From contig CM043947.1 in NCBI GenBank assembly GCA_014529385.2, forward strand, positions 124,842,391 through 124,906,390: 64,000 bases of DNA. The letters are read 5' to 3'. The notes beneath the pieces were generated by a model. That model saw only the letters and a list, made by a program, of their open reading frames with translations, was not told the DNA's origin and ran no database searches. This stretch comes from Adiantum capillus-veneris (taxonomy: Eukaryota; Streptophyta; Polypodiopsida; Polypodiales; Pteridaceae). Positions 34,376 through 44,824 of the stretch are shown here, piece after piece; the first letter of the stretch is position 1, and every line of letters starts with the position of its first letter. The translations under genes and the position numbers were made by a program.

Positions 34376-36177
34376 AAAACCCTGTAGGAGTTGATGGTGG
34401 GTTTGCCAGATGCATATCTTTTCAACATAGAAATGGTTCCAAGATGGAGCGAGGATGTAATTCCTTGCTGACTATCAGGTCATTGAATGTGACAAGACAA
34501 CCATCTACCATTGCAGCATCCAGATCATTGGTAATGTTGGCGGGCAGGCCATATAAACAGAGATCGGATCAAATCCTTAGGCTTTGTGTTGAATCGAGTG
34601 AACGAGAATTGTACTTAAACCAAGCTCATGTATAAACAACGGGGTTTCGCAATGGGCATGCACAGATGTATCAAAGATTGATGAGAATGGGTGTGTATTG
34701 GCCGAAAATGCGACATAGTGTTCATATGCATGTCAAATCTTGCGTTAAATGCATGCTTCAAAAGCCAATAGAGCACGCGACTCTATTTAAATTATCTGTA
34801 GCACCCCGATGGAGTAACTACATTGTTGAATACCTCACCACCAGGATACTGCCTGAAGGGATGAGTAGATCACGTATCAAAATGATCATGAAAGAGGCAG
34901 AAAACTATGTACTGATTGAGGACACTCTTTACAAGAGGGGAAAAGACAATCAATTGAGAACGTGTGTGACTGAAGAGGAATACATTCCTATCTTACAGCA
35001 AGCCCACGGTGGACAAGCTGGTGGAAATTTCTCAGCTGACAAAATGGCAAAAGCAATTCTTATTGCAGGCATATGGTGGCCTACACTATTCATGGACGCT
35101 GAAGAGTTTGTGAAACGATGTGACGATTGCCTGAAAACAAAAATTCCTAGAGCACGAGATGATATGCCCTTAAGGCCAATGATGGGGGCAAGAGCGTTTG
35201 CGAAATGGGAAATAGATTTTGTAGGACCGATAGCGCCTCCGGGATATAAATTGCACGCTCAATACATTATTGTGGCAACAACTTATCTAACAAAATGGGT
35301 GGAAGCTAAAGCAATAACAAAAAATGATGCAAAAACGATAGCATAGTTTTTGTATGAGAACATTTTCACCAGATATGGCTTACCGATTGAGCTAGTGAGC
35401 GATAGTGGAACTCACTTCATCAATGAGATGATCGAATTCCTATTGGATGAATTCATGGTAATTCACAGGAAAACCGCTCCCTATCACCCACAAGCGAACG
35501 ACCAAGCAGAAAGTACAAATAAAATTTTGGTGACAATTCTCACCAAAATTATCGATGAATCGAGAGCTGACTGGGATCAAAAGCTGCATTCAGCTTTATG
35601 GGCATATAGAGTTGCTTACAAAACGTCAATCGGAACGACTCCGTTCAATATGGTTTATGAAATTCAAGCGATTTTTCCACTTGAATTCCTTATCCCCACG
35701 CTTCGAGTCGCTAAACAATTAGAATGGACGGGCCATGAATTATCCAATCAAGTAGATGTCCTGGAAAAACTGGATGAAACTAGATTGAGAGTTGTTGCAT
35801 CAATCTACATGCAAAAACGAAACATGAAATCATTCTTTGATCAACATGTTATCAGCAAGGAATTTGCTACTGGAGATTACGTCTTAATGTATACCTTGAA
35901 ACAACATTCCCGGAAATTCAAAAAGCGAGGAAATGGACCCTATATAATTCATGACATATCATCTAGCGGTGCCATTAAACTTGCGACATTAGAGGGAGAG
36001 GAAACGCCTAACTGGATTAGTGGTTGCAGACTAGAGAAATACAACATACCACTAACCACAAAGATGATTGCAAAAATACACGCTGCGAAGGAGCGCAAGA
36101 ACAAAGCAAAGGAAACAAAAGCTCAAGCGCAGGAGGAGGCCAAAGTCAGGATTTTAAAACAAAAACAAACCTTATAA
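34376..36177 (+). pseudogene. Integrase of the outer element, with an extra zinc-finger-like segment
   Basis: Around 34650-34770 an H2C2-like unit appears (GHAQMYQRLMRMGVYWPKM, then SCVKC). A second, canonical one comes at 34990-35145 (H-GGQAGGNFSADKMAKAILI, then RCDDC). The core follows: KWEIDFVGPI (first D), LVSDSGTHF (second D, after a TAG at 35344) and ANDQAESTNKIL (E). The C-terminal GPY-like module reads GDYVLMYTLKQHSRKFKKRG. It ends at a TAA (36175), beyond which the same frame runs on into a protease-like domain. Confidence 0.8.
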
Positions 36178-37301
36178 CAACAAAGACTTCCTCAACCAGC
36201 ACATACGGCTCAAATTCCTTTGTCTATAATTCAAACTGATGAGCAATGGGAAATAGGAATCGATGTTCGCATCATTGTCAGACTCCCGCATGGCAGATAT
36301 GAAAGAGCATTGATTGACACAGGAGCAAGAGTCAATGCGGTCAACTTCTCCACTTACAGGATGCTTACAGATGAACCCTTGTGCAATCCGCACGTGATCT
36401 ACAAGCAGCAAACGGTGCAACAATTCCAACATTGGGGATAGTAAACTTACCAATCAATCTTGATGGAAATAGTTGTCCTCATCAAATTTTCGTAATGAAA
36501 GATGGAGAAATCAGAGAATCAATATGCTTGGGAGTTCCATGGATAAGAACGTACAATGCAGTGACTGAATGGTCAGAACATGCGTTAAGGTACACACACG
36601 ACTCTAACGTGTACATGACTCCATTCGCCAAAACAGATCACTCATGGCCGAGTATCCCCATCGACAAAAAGCAACCGGCTAATCAGCCAAAAACACCACA
36701 AAAGGTTATTCGAAAAGTATGGATAAAGAAAAGATTGCTGACCAACAAACTGAGCAAGATATGGCTACCTAAGGACAAACTCCAGACGGAAGCAGCATCA
36801 TCTCAAAGACCTTCAGAAGTTACTCCGGAGTGGAAATGGCAACCAAAACCGGAGAAAACTAAGAAATCAGCGACAGAGCTCGAAAGGAAACCCAAAACTC
36901 AAAACAAGAAGCCTGAACCTCCAAAATGGTATTGGAAACCTGTGAAAACTAAAGTAGAATCTGTAAAGATGCAACAAACCGCATACAAATGGGTTCCAAA
37001 AATAGTTGCCATCACAACACCAACAATCATGAAAAGAGCAATTCGACTGCAAGCTCTTCTGTTCCATAAACAGCTACCCTCGCCATCAAAAGCCACTGAA
37101 AACTACATTCAGTCCCCGCATCTTGCACAACATCTTGTTACCCAACGCATTGTCTCAAACATTAGAATAGGGCCACATTACACGGCCAGGCATAGACACA
37201 AATTCCAAAACCCATGCACATGCACCCAACCTTCATCTGAGACGACTCAGACAAGGAAGGGGGGAGTAATTGATGAATCTAGCAATAGCCAGGGCCATTA
37301 A
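36178..37301 (+). pseudogene. Second retropepsin-like domain and Trp/Lys-rich tail, 3' of integrase
   Basis: Directly after the integrase stop, and in the same frame, the reading gives a protease-like domain. Its catalytic loop is ALIDTGARVNAVNFSTY (36309-36360), and the flap-like stretch NGATIPTLGIVNLPI is near 36414-36460. The closing block is ICLGVPWIRTYNAV (36520-36560), comparable to I(L)LG.P(F/W). A one-base frame change lies near 36405-36415. Downstream is a basic tail with repeated aromatic units (KVWIKKR, KIWLPKD, EWKWQPKP, KWYWKPV, YKWVPKI) between about 36710 and 37000. The usual protease of this element is far upstream (21070-31800), so this is an additional one. Function unknown. 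Confidence 0.65.
37250..37271 (+). other. Polypurine tract and probable 3' LTR start of the outer element
   Basis: ACAAGGAAGGGGGGAGTAAT is followed by TGATGAATC at about 37272. The layout is the same as before the 3' LTR of the inner element and at 9690. It overlaps the last codons of the preceding frame. Confidence 0.6.
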
Positions 37302-39578
37302 GGGGTCCAACATGTATATATGTACATAATGTGTGTGTTTTTTCATTATTTAGAGTTCAATTTCGAACATATTCGATCAAAACCTGGCATTTTTAGCGTT
37401 TTTGTATCATCCGACCAACATAATAATGAGCTGTAATGAGAAAATCCGGAGCATTGGGATGCTTCTAGAGAAAATATATGCTTAGGGATGAGTATAATAA
37501 TTTTGGCTAATTTTTACCAGTTAATAAGTATTTTCAATTTATTTTGTTTTCGTTAATAAAACATCAAAAATTAAAAAATCTCGCTCACAAGTGTCAGAAT
37601 CAAGTTCTGGAAGCAAACGTCGAAGTATCATGATAAGGTTATCAAGCATGGGAGATATGAAGCTAATCTGAAGATGTCGAATTTCAGCCTTAATGATCAT
37701 GACTACATTTCGCCAAAATCGCATCAAATGGTTATACGACGCCGGAATGACAAACGGTTCAACCCACAGGTGGTATGCAGATTATATCGGGATCAAGGGT
37801 GAGAAAAATCAGCCCTGTGTCACGAAAATCTCGGGAAGATATAGGCCAAGTAGGCCAAATTCTAGCTCATTGTTCATTTTCACATTTTGAGAGAGAAGGA
37901 GAGAGCTTCTTGACCTAGAGCGAGCTGCCACGTTTCTACCCCATACGGACAGTCGGAGCCAGTATTTCACATCAGATTCCATAGGTATGTTCCTTATCAA
38001 GTAAAGATCAAGTCTATTACGCATGCAAGCGCGAATCATTGCACAAACAGGCGAAGGGATCAAAACAAAGTCTGATCGGGTCAAAGAGGTCGAGGGCCCT
38101 TAGAGGCATCCAAACAAAACTTTTTTCAGGCACAGAACACATCAATGTGCTCCCCACAAGGTCAGGAACAAAGCCATATGGTCAAATCACAATTTGGTGG
38201 TGGTACACCAATTGCGACAAAAATTGGGATAGAACATGCAAAACACCTCCCCTCAGCCTCGCCTACAATTTGCTGGTGTCAAAATCAATTTTGGCCTCCA
38301 TGGTACGATCGCGATCGGTGCCCCCAGATGCAGGTTTTGCAACTTTTGATTTGGCCCACGCTTGGAACTCAATTAAAAGTACACTTTTTTGAATTTTCAA
38401 GGAAAATGCACAAATTTTGCTCATGGAATGGGCCTAATTTGTCAAACACAACCGAAAAGGGAAAATTTGACCTACAACTACCAAAATCCGGTTAAAAATA
38501 ATGATGGATGGTTTGAAAGGTACACTTGTCCGACTAAGAGTCAGAACAGTTGTAGAAAACCTCGAATAGATCTCAGAATCTCCTACAAGTACAGATATAG
38601 TCATTTCAGTCCCGAATGATCACACAAAGATAGAATTGGAGCCGAACCAATCCCAAAGACCAAAAGGTGACTTAGGGATGCTCAAGTATCACATGGATAT
38701 CCAAGGAATGCTTGAAAAATGCACAAATCTGGAAAACCTCCTAAGGCAGGGTATAAAGTGCGTGATCGAGTCAAAATTAGACAATGCAGTAGGCTCATGG
38801 TAGTAGAACCTCATGAAAGCAGTGGGAGCTCTAAAACTAACTTCAACTAACTCCAGGATCCAACCAAATTTCATCAGGAAAACCCAATATGGTTAGACTT
38901 AGTAAAATATGGTCAAACAATGAAAAATTGTTCTAATTTGTTCATTTTAAGTCCAAACTTGGAAATAAATCATCAGTGGGCTAGGCAGGCATAGGGGTCC
39001 ATGACCATCTAGTTTTCACCAAAAAAAGTCCCAGAACAACGATCGCGATCGGTGTACCTCAGCATCAGATTTTGACCAAAACCTATCAGATCCCTTGTAT
39101 ACATCTTGTTCAAGTCACCAACCAAGTGTCAAGCCATTTGGACATCAAAAACTCATAAAAAGTTAGAGTCTAGTCCAAAACTCCCTTGTAACCCAGAATT
39201 GGGACCTGCAAACTCAAAAGTGGTTCAAATGAAACACAGAGTGGACCAAAATGACCCTCCAACTATCAGCAACCCACTCATAAGATCAAATCTAATTTTG
39301 GCCTCTGTACTACGATCGCGATCGGTGTACCTCAACTCCAAAATTGGCTCAGATTTTAATCAGTCATAGCTCTAGTCTTCCTAGTCTCACTGATGAAATA
39401 TGGACAAGAATGGATGAAATTTGTTCAAGTTATGATCAGTTTTAACTTTTGAACTGTTTTTTACTAAAAGTCTAAATGCGATCGATTGCAAAAGGAAAAT
39501 CCTGACAGCTTGTGGTTCTCCTGACACAGACTGCCTCGCCAAAAGAAAGAAAGGCAGTGGATAGCAGCACCATATGAA
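37272..39578 (+). other. Non-coding DNA with the CGATCGCGATCG palindrome; 3' LTR and/or leader of a related element
   Basis: No convincing gene is present. The first several hundred bases are probably the 3' LTR of the outer element. From about 38100 on, the text resembles the outer leader: the palindrome at 38306, 39040 and 39313, followed by GTGTACCTCA-like sequence in two of the three. No primer binding site is seen here, so the LTR end is unknown. Either an element with a very long 3' region, or a second leader joined on, would fit. Confidence 0.45.
38306..39324. repeat. Dispersed 12-bp palindrome CGATCGCGATCG, three downstream copies
   Basis: Copies at 38306-38317, 39040-39051 and 39313-39324. 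The last two are 273 bases apart, almost the same spacing as the first two leader copies (272). Confidence 0.9.
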
Positions 39579-40799
39579 GTGGAGGAGCTCGCTACAAATG
39601 AAAAGGCTCACATCTCGGATGAAATTCTTGCTCAAATCCCTGCCCACATATTCATCTCGAAGTTTAAGGATGTTGATGGTGACTTAGTAAAGACAACTAA
39701 TGCCACGAGAGATATGAAACCTCCACCAAAGGCCGGAGGTAATAGAAGCAGTGTGAGTTGTACACTTGGAGCAATTTTTCAGATTACAAACATGGGGAAC
39801 AGATACATGAGGTCAATACAATATGATGGGCAATACAATATGATGGGCAGGCAATGCTCACGGACAAGGATGGATCGAAGGTGAAAGTAAAGATCACGAA
39901 AGAAATTATCAATGAAGCTTTGCATTTCCTCCCAGGGCAACACAATTTTCTGGCGAAGACAAAGTCATTGGATAATGAGAAAGCATTTGTCAAAGCAAAG
40001 GGAAACAAATAAAAATACAGTGACATGATATACGAAGAGCTGGAATTGCTGATGAGATTGATCTCTTAGCATTTCAGAGTACAAAAGCCTCCTCGCTACA
40101 CCGAGCCAATCCTGCACATTGCCGTGGTCATGGCTCTAGCGACGGCCGAAAATAGAACCATTCGCTGCGACTACGGTTCTTACATTTTGGAAAATTTGAT
40201 TGAAGCAAATTTGAAAAGCTCGGAAAAAAACAAAATCTACATGAACGCAAGGCCGATGCTAACCAGAATAGCATACCAGGCTTTGGGAATGATCAAAGAT
40301 TTGCCAGCTGCCAGTTTGAAGAAAGCGAGGAGGAAGACTCCACAAAGAAGCTCGAGAGAAAAAGAGGGGAGAGAAGTGCAGTGCCGCAGTCGGACCTGCA
40401 AAAAGCATATGCAGAAGCTCAAAAAAGAGTCGAGGAAAGAAGAACCAAGTTATGGGCTGACAGACAGGCTAGAGCGGCTGCAACACAACAAACACAAAAA
40501 AGAAGATTCGAAAGGGAAAGGCAAGAAAGAATAGATAATGTAACTCGCATACGTGCGGAGAAGCAAAGGTTAGAAGCAGAGCAAAAGGCTGCAAAAGTGG
40601 ACATCTCTTCGCAGTCCACAGAAGGAACGAAGGAGGAAGACGCGGCTGATGAAACAAACCAGGCAGAGTAGCTAAAGAATATCCAAAGAGAAAGGAATCT
40701 GGAAGCGCGATGGGTGGCGGATCTCACCTGCCAAAGAATCATCAAGATTTTAAATAAAAGAAAAGAGAAAGCATCTGCTTCGCAACAAGGGGAAGAGAC
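39579..40799 (+). pseudogene. ORF1-like gene of a Tat/Athila-type element (decayed, truncated)
   Basis: Pieces at 39579-39884, about 39848-40120, 40124-40534 and 40381-40671 read as one protein once a 17-bp tandem duplication (39814-39847) and stops near 40008 and 40066 are allowed for. The core (GSKVKVKITKEIINEALHFL, YTEPILHIAVVMALATAENR, YILENLIEANLKSSEKN, LTRIAYQALGMIKDLPA) resembles the extra ORF of large plant gypsy elements. The C-terminal part is a long charged coiled coil (QKRVEERRTKLW, RRFERERQERID). It is cut by the copia LTR at 40800. The family's function is not established. Confidence 0.55.
39814..39847. repeat. 17-bp tandem duplication that breaks the ORF1-like frame
   Basis: CAATACAATATGATGGG occurs twice in a row. 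Seventeen is not a multiple of three, so the downstream codons leave the frame. Confidence 0.9.
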
Positions 40800-41178
40800 T
40801 GTTGAGATGTAGAGAGAAAGAGAGAGAGACGAGACAAGAGACACACCATGTACGCTCCCAAAGACTGATTCATATTGAGGACAAGATACAAATATATAGG
40901 TGAGACCAAGTTGAGTAGAGTGAGCCATATATAGCTCCAACACCCCCACTCAAACAAAGGTCTCTAGCTTTGGATGAAAAAACCCTTGGGAAGTTCAAGG
41001 GAAAAACCCAAGCCCCTATACAATGTGAAAATATGAACCAACGATGATGATGTGAAAGTGAATTGTGCATCTATGTACAAATGTTCAAGTGACTTAGAGA
41101 TCACAATGTGAAAATGTGGAGTGTGCATAGTGCATGGTACCTAAAAGATTACAATGTCATATGTACAAAGCTATTACA
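40800..41178 (-). mobile_element. 3' LTR of Ty1/copia element C2 (379 bp)
   Basis: Near-identical to 3787-4165 and of the same length. On the minus strand it starts TGTAATAGC and ends CTCAACA. It interrupts the ORF1-like gene. Confidence 0.85.
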
Positions 41179-41600
41179 ATAGCAAAGAAGCTAATCTAGA
41201 AAGAGTGAGGCCGAAGCAACTCCAAGCTCCGAGCGCAAGAGAATGAAACGTGACTCGTTGAGGCCTTTGGTCAAAATGTCTGCAATCATCTGGTCACTTG
41301 GACAGTGTTCAACCATAATGGTTCCTTTGCGTACTTCATACTTGACATAATGATAATGGACAACAATGTGCTTTGACTTATTATGTTGAACATAGTATTT
41401 TGCAAGACTAATAGCACTTTGGTTGTCACACCGCAAGGGTGTGCTAGAAAGAGGAGAGTGACCAATATCAACCAGCATTTGTTGAATCCAAATCAACTCA
41501 CGAGCTGCAAGTGATGCCGCAACATATTCTGACTCAGTCGTAGAAACTGCAACACAACGTTGTTTCTTGCTGGTCCAAGAAACAAGACAACCATTTATAA
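41179..41600 (-). pseudogene. Ty1/copia element C2: RNase H and C-terminus
   Basis: The minus-strand reading contains STTESEYVAASLAARELIW, HSPLSSTPLRCDNQSAISLA and VEHCPSDQMIADILTK, the standard copia RNase H ending. It is continuous with the RT at 49715-50920 once the CACTA element is left out. The frame is open in this part. Confidence 0.9.
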
Positions 41601-41890
41601 CACTACAAGAGGTTGTGTGCTCTTGTGATGCTATTAGTGACGGAAATACACTGGGTTTTTATAACCCCCGGCGTCGCTAAAACCGTCGCTAATAGCGTCG
41701 CTACGAGAGCGTCGCTATATGCGTCGCTATAGGCGTCGTTATATGCGGCGCTATATAGCGACGCTTATAGCGACGCATATAGCGACGCCTATAGCGACGG
41801 TTATAGCGACGTTTACACAGAAGTCTATAGCGACGCTCATAACGACGCTACAGAGCCATAAATAGCGACGGTTATAGCGACGCCCGAGAG
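41601..41890. repeat. CACTA left end: terminal inverted repeat and subterminal repeats
   Basis: After the TIR, the unit GCGTCGCTA and its inverse TAGCGACGC occur over a dozen times between 41670 and 41885. The first run is in one orientation and the second in the other, forming a large imperfect palindrome centred near 41755. In En/Spm, TNPA binds such subterminal repeats. Confidence 0.9.
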
Positions 41891-42238
41891 AATTTTTTTT
41901 TGGTGACAGGGCATTGAATGCCCTTCCACCCATCAACCATATTGTACTTGATTCACGTTTTAAAAAAAGTGCAAGGGTAGATAATAGACCCAAAATAGTC
42001 ACCCACAAGACGCATTGTTTGCAAAATTGACAAGCGTAAAATTGACAATTGTACACATCATAGGCAAAATGAATTGATTGGCAAATGTAATAATGACAAT
42101 TGTACAACATCATAGGCATAAAGAATTGATTGGCAAAATGAACTGCGGTGACAAATGTAATAATATACATGGTTCAAAAAGACGTATAAAATCCGTCTCA
42201 TGATACATAAGCTATGAGAAACCCTAAACTAATGCTAT
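41891..42238. other. CACTA left interior, no gene
   Basis: AT-rich sequence lies between the subterminal repeats and the TNPA-like gene. An open minus-strand stretch at 42170-41751 runs into the repeats and translates to VAI repeats; it is not a gene. Confidence 0.5.
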
Positions 42239-43571
42239 CTAGCTACGGCTAAGCTGACGTCGTCTAGTTAGACGTCTCATCGCGTCCAAGCGGCGTATCT
42301 GTCGGATTTTGCAAAAAAAGACAATAAGACAGCTTTCAGTAAGTATAAACATATAATGACATTTATAAAACAATACAAAAAATAGAAAAGAGTAAACCCT
42401 AATGCTAACCATGCCGCCGCGAGAACTGAGAATGTCCATCAGGGAGTTTAAGCCCTTCTTGCCTGCGTACTCGCGCTCGTACGGAGTGGGATCACGTCCT
42501 GTCATCGACCACTGTCAAAATATACAAAGATTTCATTATGTTAGAATTAAAAAACTCATAAACCCTAAACTATCGAACATAAAGAGCAATGCGAAAACAC
42601 TTACAAAATCGGCCTCAAATGATGCCCATCCACCGCTCCCCAAGTGGTGCGAGCTCCCTGCCTCTACTCGCGCTCTGGCTGCATCCTTTTGTTGCTTCCA
42701 CTTGTCGGGATTCTCGCGCGCTGCCTTCTTCGCATTCTTCCAATCTTCTTTGGCCAGCCAATCTGGCCTGTTCCACCCATGCTTGATTGCTTTTTGCACT
42801 TCGGAACGCTTGTGTTTGCAGTATTCGCGCATTCGAATCTTCATCAGGTCTTCATTGAAGCGCTGATCCCGTGTTGGAACGGGAAACTCATCATGAAGTA
42901 TGCTGATGACTGTTTTTTAAATCACTTGGTACTTCACTCCATTTGTTTAGTATGTAGTGTCTAAACAGCTGAGAGCAAAGACCACGCATGCGCGAGATCA
43001 CCTTCTTGCCGTCATCATCCATGATGATGCCGCCGCTGAAGTCGACGGAGTAAGGCAAGCCCTCTGGCCGGTGACGCGTGAACCTGGGTGTCTCGGCAGG
43101 GGTCTCTAGCGGCGTGTCGATGGGGGTACGGACGTCAGGTGTCTCCACCGGTGTTTGGGTCCTGAAGCGAGGAGTGTCGAGTGGGGTGGCTCCTGGCGGA
43201 GTAGGTAGAGGTGTGTAGCTGCTAGGAACGGTCAGCCGCGCAAAAACTAGCGTAGATGGCGATGCTGTGGCTGGTGTGGGGGCGGGCAAAGAAGGGGAGG
43301 GTAAAGAGCCTCGTCGAACACGAGGCGGTGTGGAGGCATCAGCGGCGGAGTCCCCACAACAACCGCCACCGCCACCACTAGAGCGCCGGTGTCTAGACGA
43401 GTGTGAAGCTCGTCTCGTCGACGCCGAAGCTTCGGAGCGCGCCGAATGCTCCGAAAGAGAGGGAGATGCGGATGGAGTAGGAACGCGCGATGATGCGCTA
43501 GAGCGATGACGCTCCACGTACCACTGTCTCTGCTGCGGTGACAAAGAAGAAAGAAACTCCTTATCATCCAT
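42239..43571 (-). CDS. TNPA-like second gene of the CACTA element (Transposase_24-type)
   Basis: A minus-strand ATG at 43571 starts MDDKEFLSSLSPQQRQWYVE. A long Ser/Pro/Thr-rich, low-complexity region with PxETP repeats follows (to about 43080), then a C-terminal part in at least three exons: to 42960 (GLPYSVDFSGGIIMDDDGKK, LCSQLFRHYI), 42880-42600 (RMREYCKHKRSEVQKAIKHG, DWLAKEDWKNAKKAARENPD, HHLGSGGWASFE) and 42510-42420 (MTGRDPTPYEREYAGKKG). The latter blocks match the layout of plant transposase family 24, which includes TNPA-like proteins. Exon borders are inferred. Its role would be binding the subterminal repeats. Confidence 0.65.
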
Positions 43572-44009
43572 ACCTGCATTAAACACACGAATATTTAAAC
43601 TTAATATTGAATGAATAGAGTAGACAATGACGCAAAGACCATTAAATACAATGACGTAATGACGCATATAAATACAATGACGCAATGAATTGAGTGATAG
43701 AAGAGGCAAGTCGAAAACTCAGAATTTTCAATCAAAAGATGTGAGCGCGAGTAGAAAAGAGCGTTATACACCATGGAAGGTACTTAGAGAGCCAGAGCTT
43801 TTACAACACGGAGCAAAATTGTTCAAATACAATATTTGTGGCTTTAAGAGATCTCTCTCTCATCCTCGCATAACTCAGCATAACTTCCTATATCTATATA
43901 GAGCTCTCCGTTTAAACACATATCCTCTGTTTCATTTTGTAGCTCCTCTGCATGCACCCCATATAGAGTAGTAGCATCTTGATGCTCGTCTGGCACCACC
44001 GCAGCGGCT

Positions 44010-44552
44010 TCAAGATTGAGCATCTTCTTTGATTTCCTCTATTGATGCCGTTGTGATTGGCACATGGTAGCCTTCATACGTCCTTGCACTACGAGGGGCT
44101 ACCTCTATGACGTACCACCAGTTTGATGTAGACTTTGTAGGATGAAATATTACCTGCCAGAGCCACATAACTTACATGAGAGCTTTCAAGCACATAACTT
44201 GTAAAAGGGGGATGTTAACTATTTACATACTTACTTGTTCACAATGCTCGGGTAGTACGAAAGTGTCTCTTAGGTCATTCCATTTCTTAGTAGAATCCAC
44301 CTCAAGAAAACCAGACTCTCCTCTACGCACAGTAGCGTTGCGACCCTCCATGATTATCTTGAACCATTGCACGTCGAATAAGTCGACAAAAAATCCTCTG
44401 TAATCGATCCTCAAAATCTCTTGTAGCGTGCCAAAGTAAGTGAGTTCCGCCACCACAGGATCTGCATCAGAGGAACGTCGTCGACTAGACTGTTCAAATT
44501 TTTCCATGATTCCACAATCTTGAGTAAAACGCTTTTTGTCGATCCGTTCCAC
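44010..44552 (-). CDS. TNP2 transposase, C-terminal part (DUF4216-like)
   Basis: ELTYFGTLQEILRIDYRGFF, then VQWFKIIMEGRNATVRRG and DTFVLPEHCEQV, are the motif order of DUF4216, the domain found at the C-terminus of plant TNP2 proteins. An exon after an intron (about 44222-44170) continues YVIEVAPRSARTYEGYHVP. It lies downstream of the DUF4218-like exon in the same orientation. A stop in the tail near 44010 may be the true end. Confidence 0.7.
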
Positions 44553-44824
44553 CCTAAAATGTCGACCTTTACACCATGCTGCTGTGTATGACTTATACTA
44601 CAACGAACAAAGATTATGAGTGGCCGTTCAAACGTTTAGAAATAAAGTCACTAGCTAGTCGTACATTGCAAACTTACCTTGGTCGCGCAACCCCGAGAGT
44701 ACTCCCACTCTTCCTCAGTCACTTCGTCACCGCATTGTTGTGCGCTTTTCAATTGGTTGTGCAACCATATTAAGCTCATGAATGTTGGTAGGCTCTCCAG
44801 AACTGTCGGATAGTGCATCGATGG

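Larger units (their letters stand above)
15000..37271 (+). mobile_element. Outer Ty3/gypsy element (Tat/Athila-like), split by the inner element
   Basis: On one strand, in order: LTR end, primer site, a 1.4-kb leader, gag with zinc knuckles, protease, RT, RNase H, integrase, a second protease-like domain with a Trp/Lys-rich tail, and a polypurine tract. The protease is interrupted by the 10.45-kb inner element. A tRNA-Asp-like primer and a long leader are Athila/Tat traits. RT motifs such as YMDDLCVHS and the QHTIPLKNDAK linker support this. Six or more in-frame stops and several frameshifts make it inactive. Confidence 0.8.

Noticed and set aside
41751-42170. 139-codon minus-strand frame at the CACTA left end
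   Set aside because: Its end is a translation of the GCGTCGCTA repeats (VAI units); it overlaps the subterminal region.
43247-43588. Alternative frames over the TNPA-like N-terminus
   Set aside because: They lie on GC-rich, Ser/Pro-coding DNA. Only the frame from 43571 continues into the conserved C-terminal blocks.
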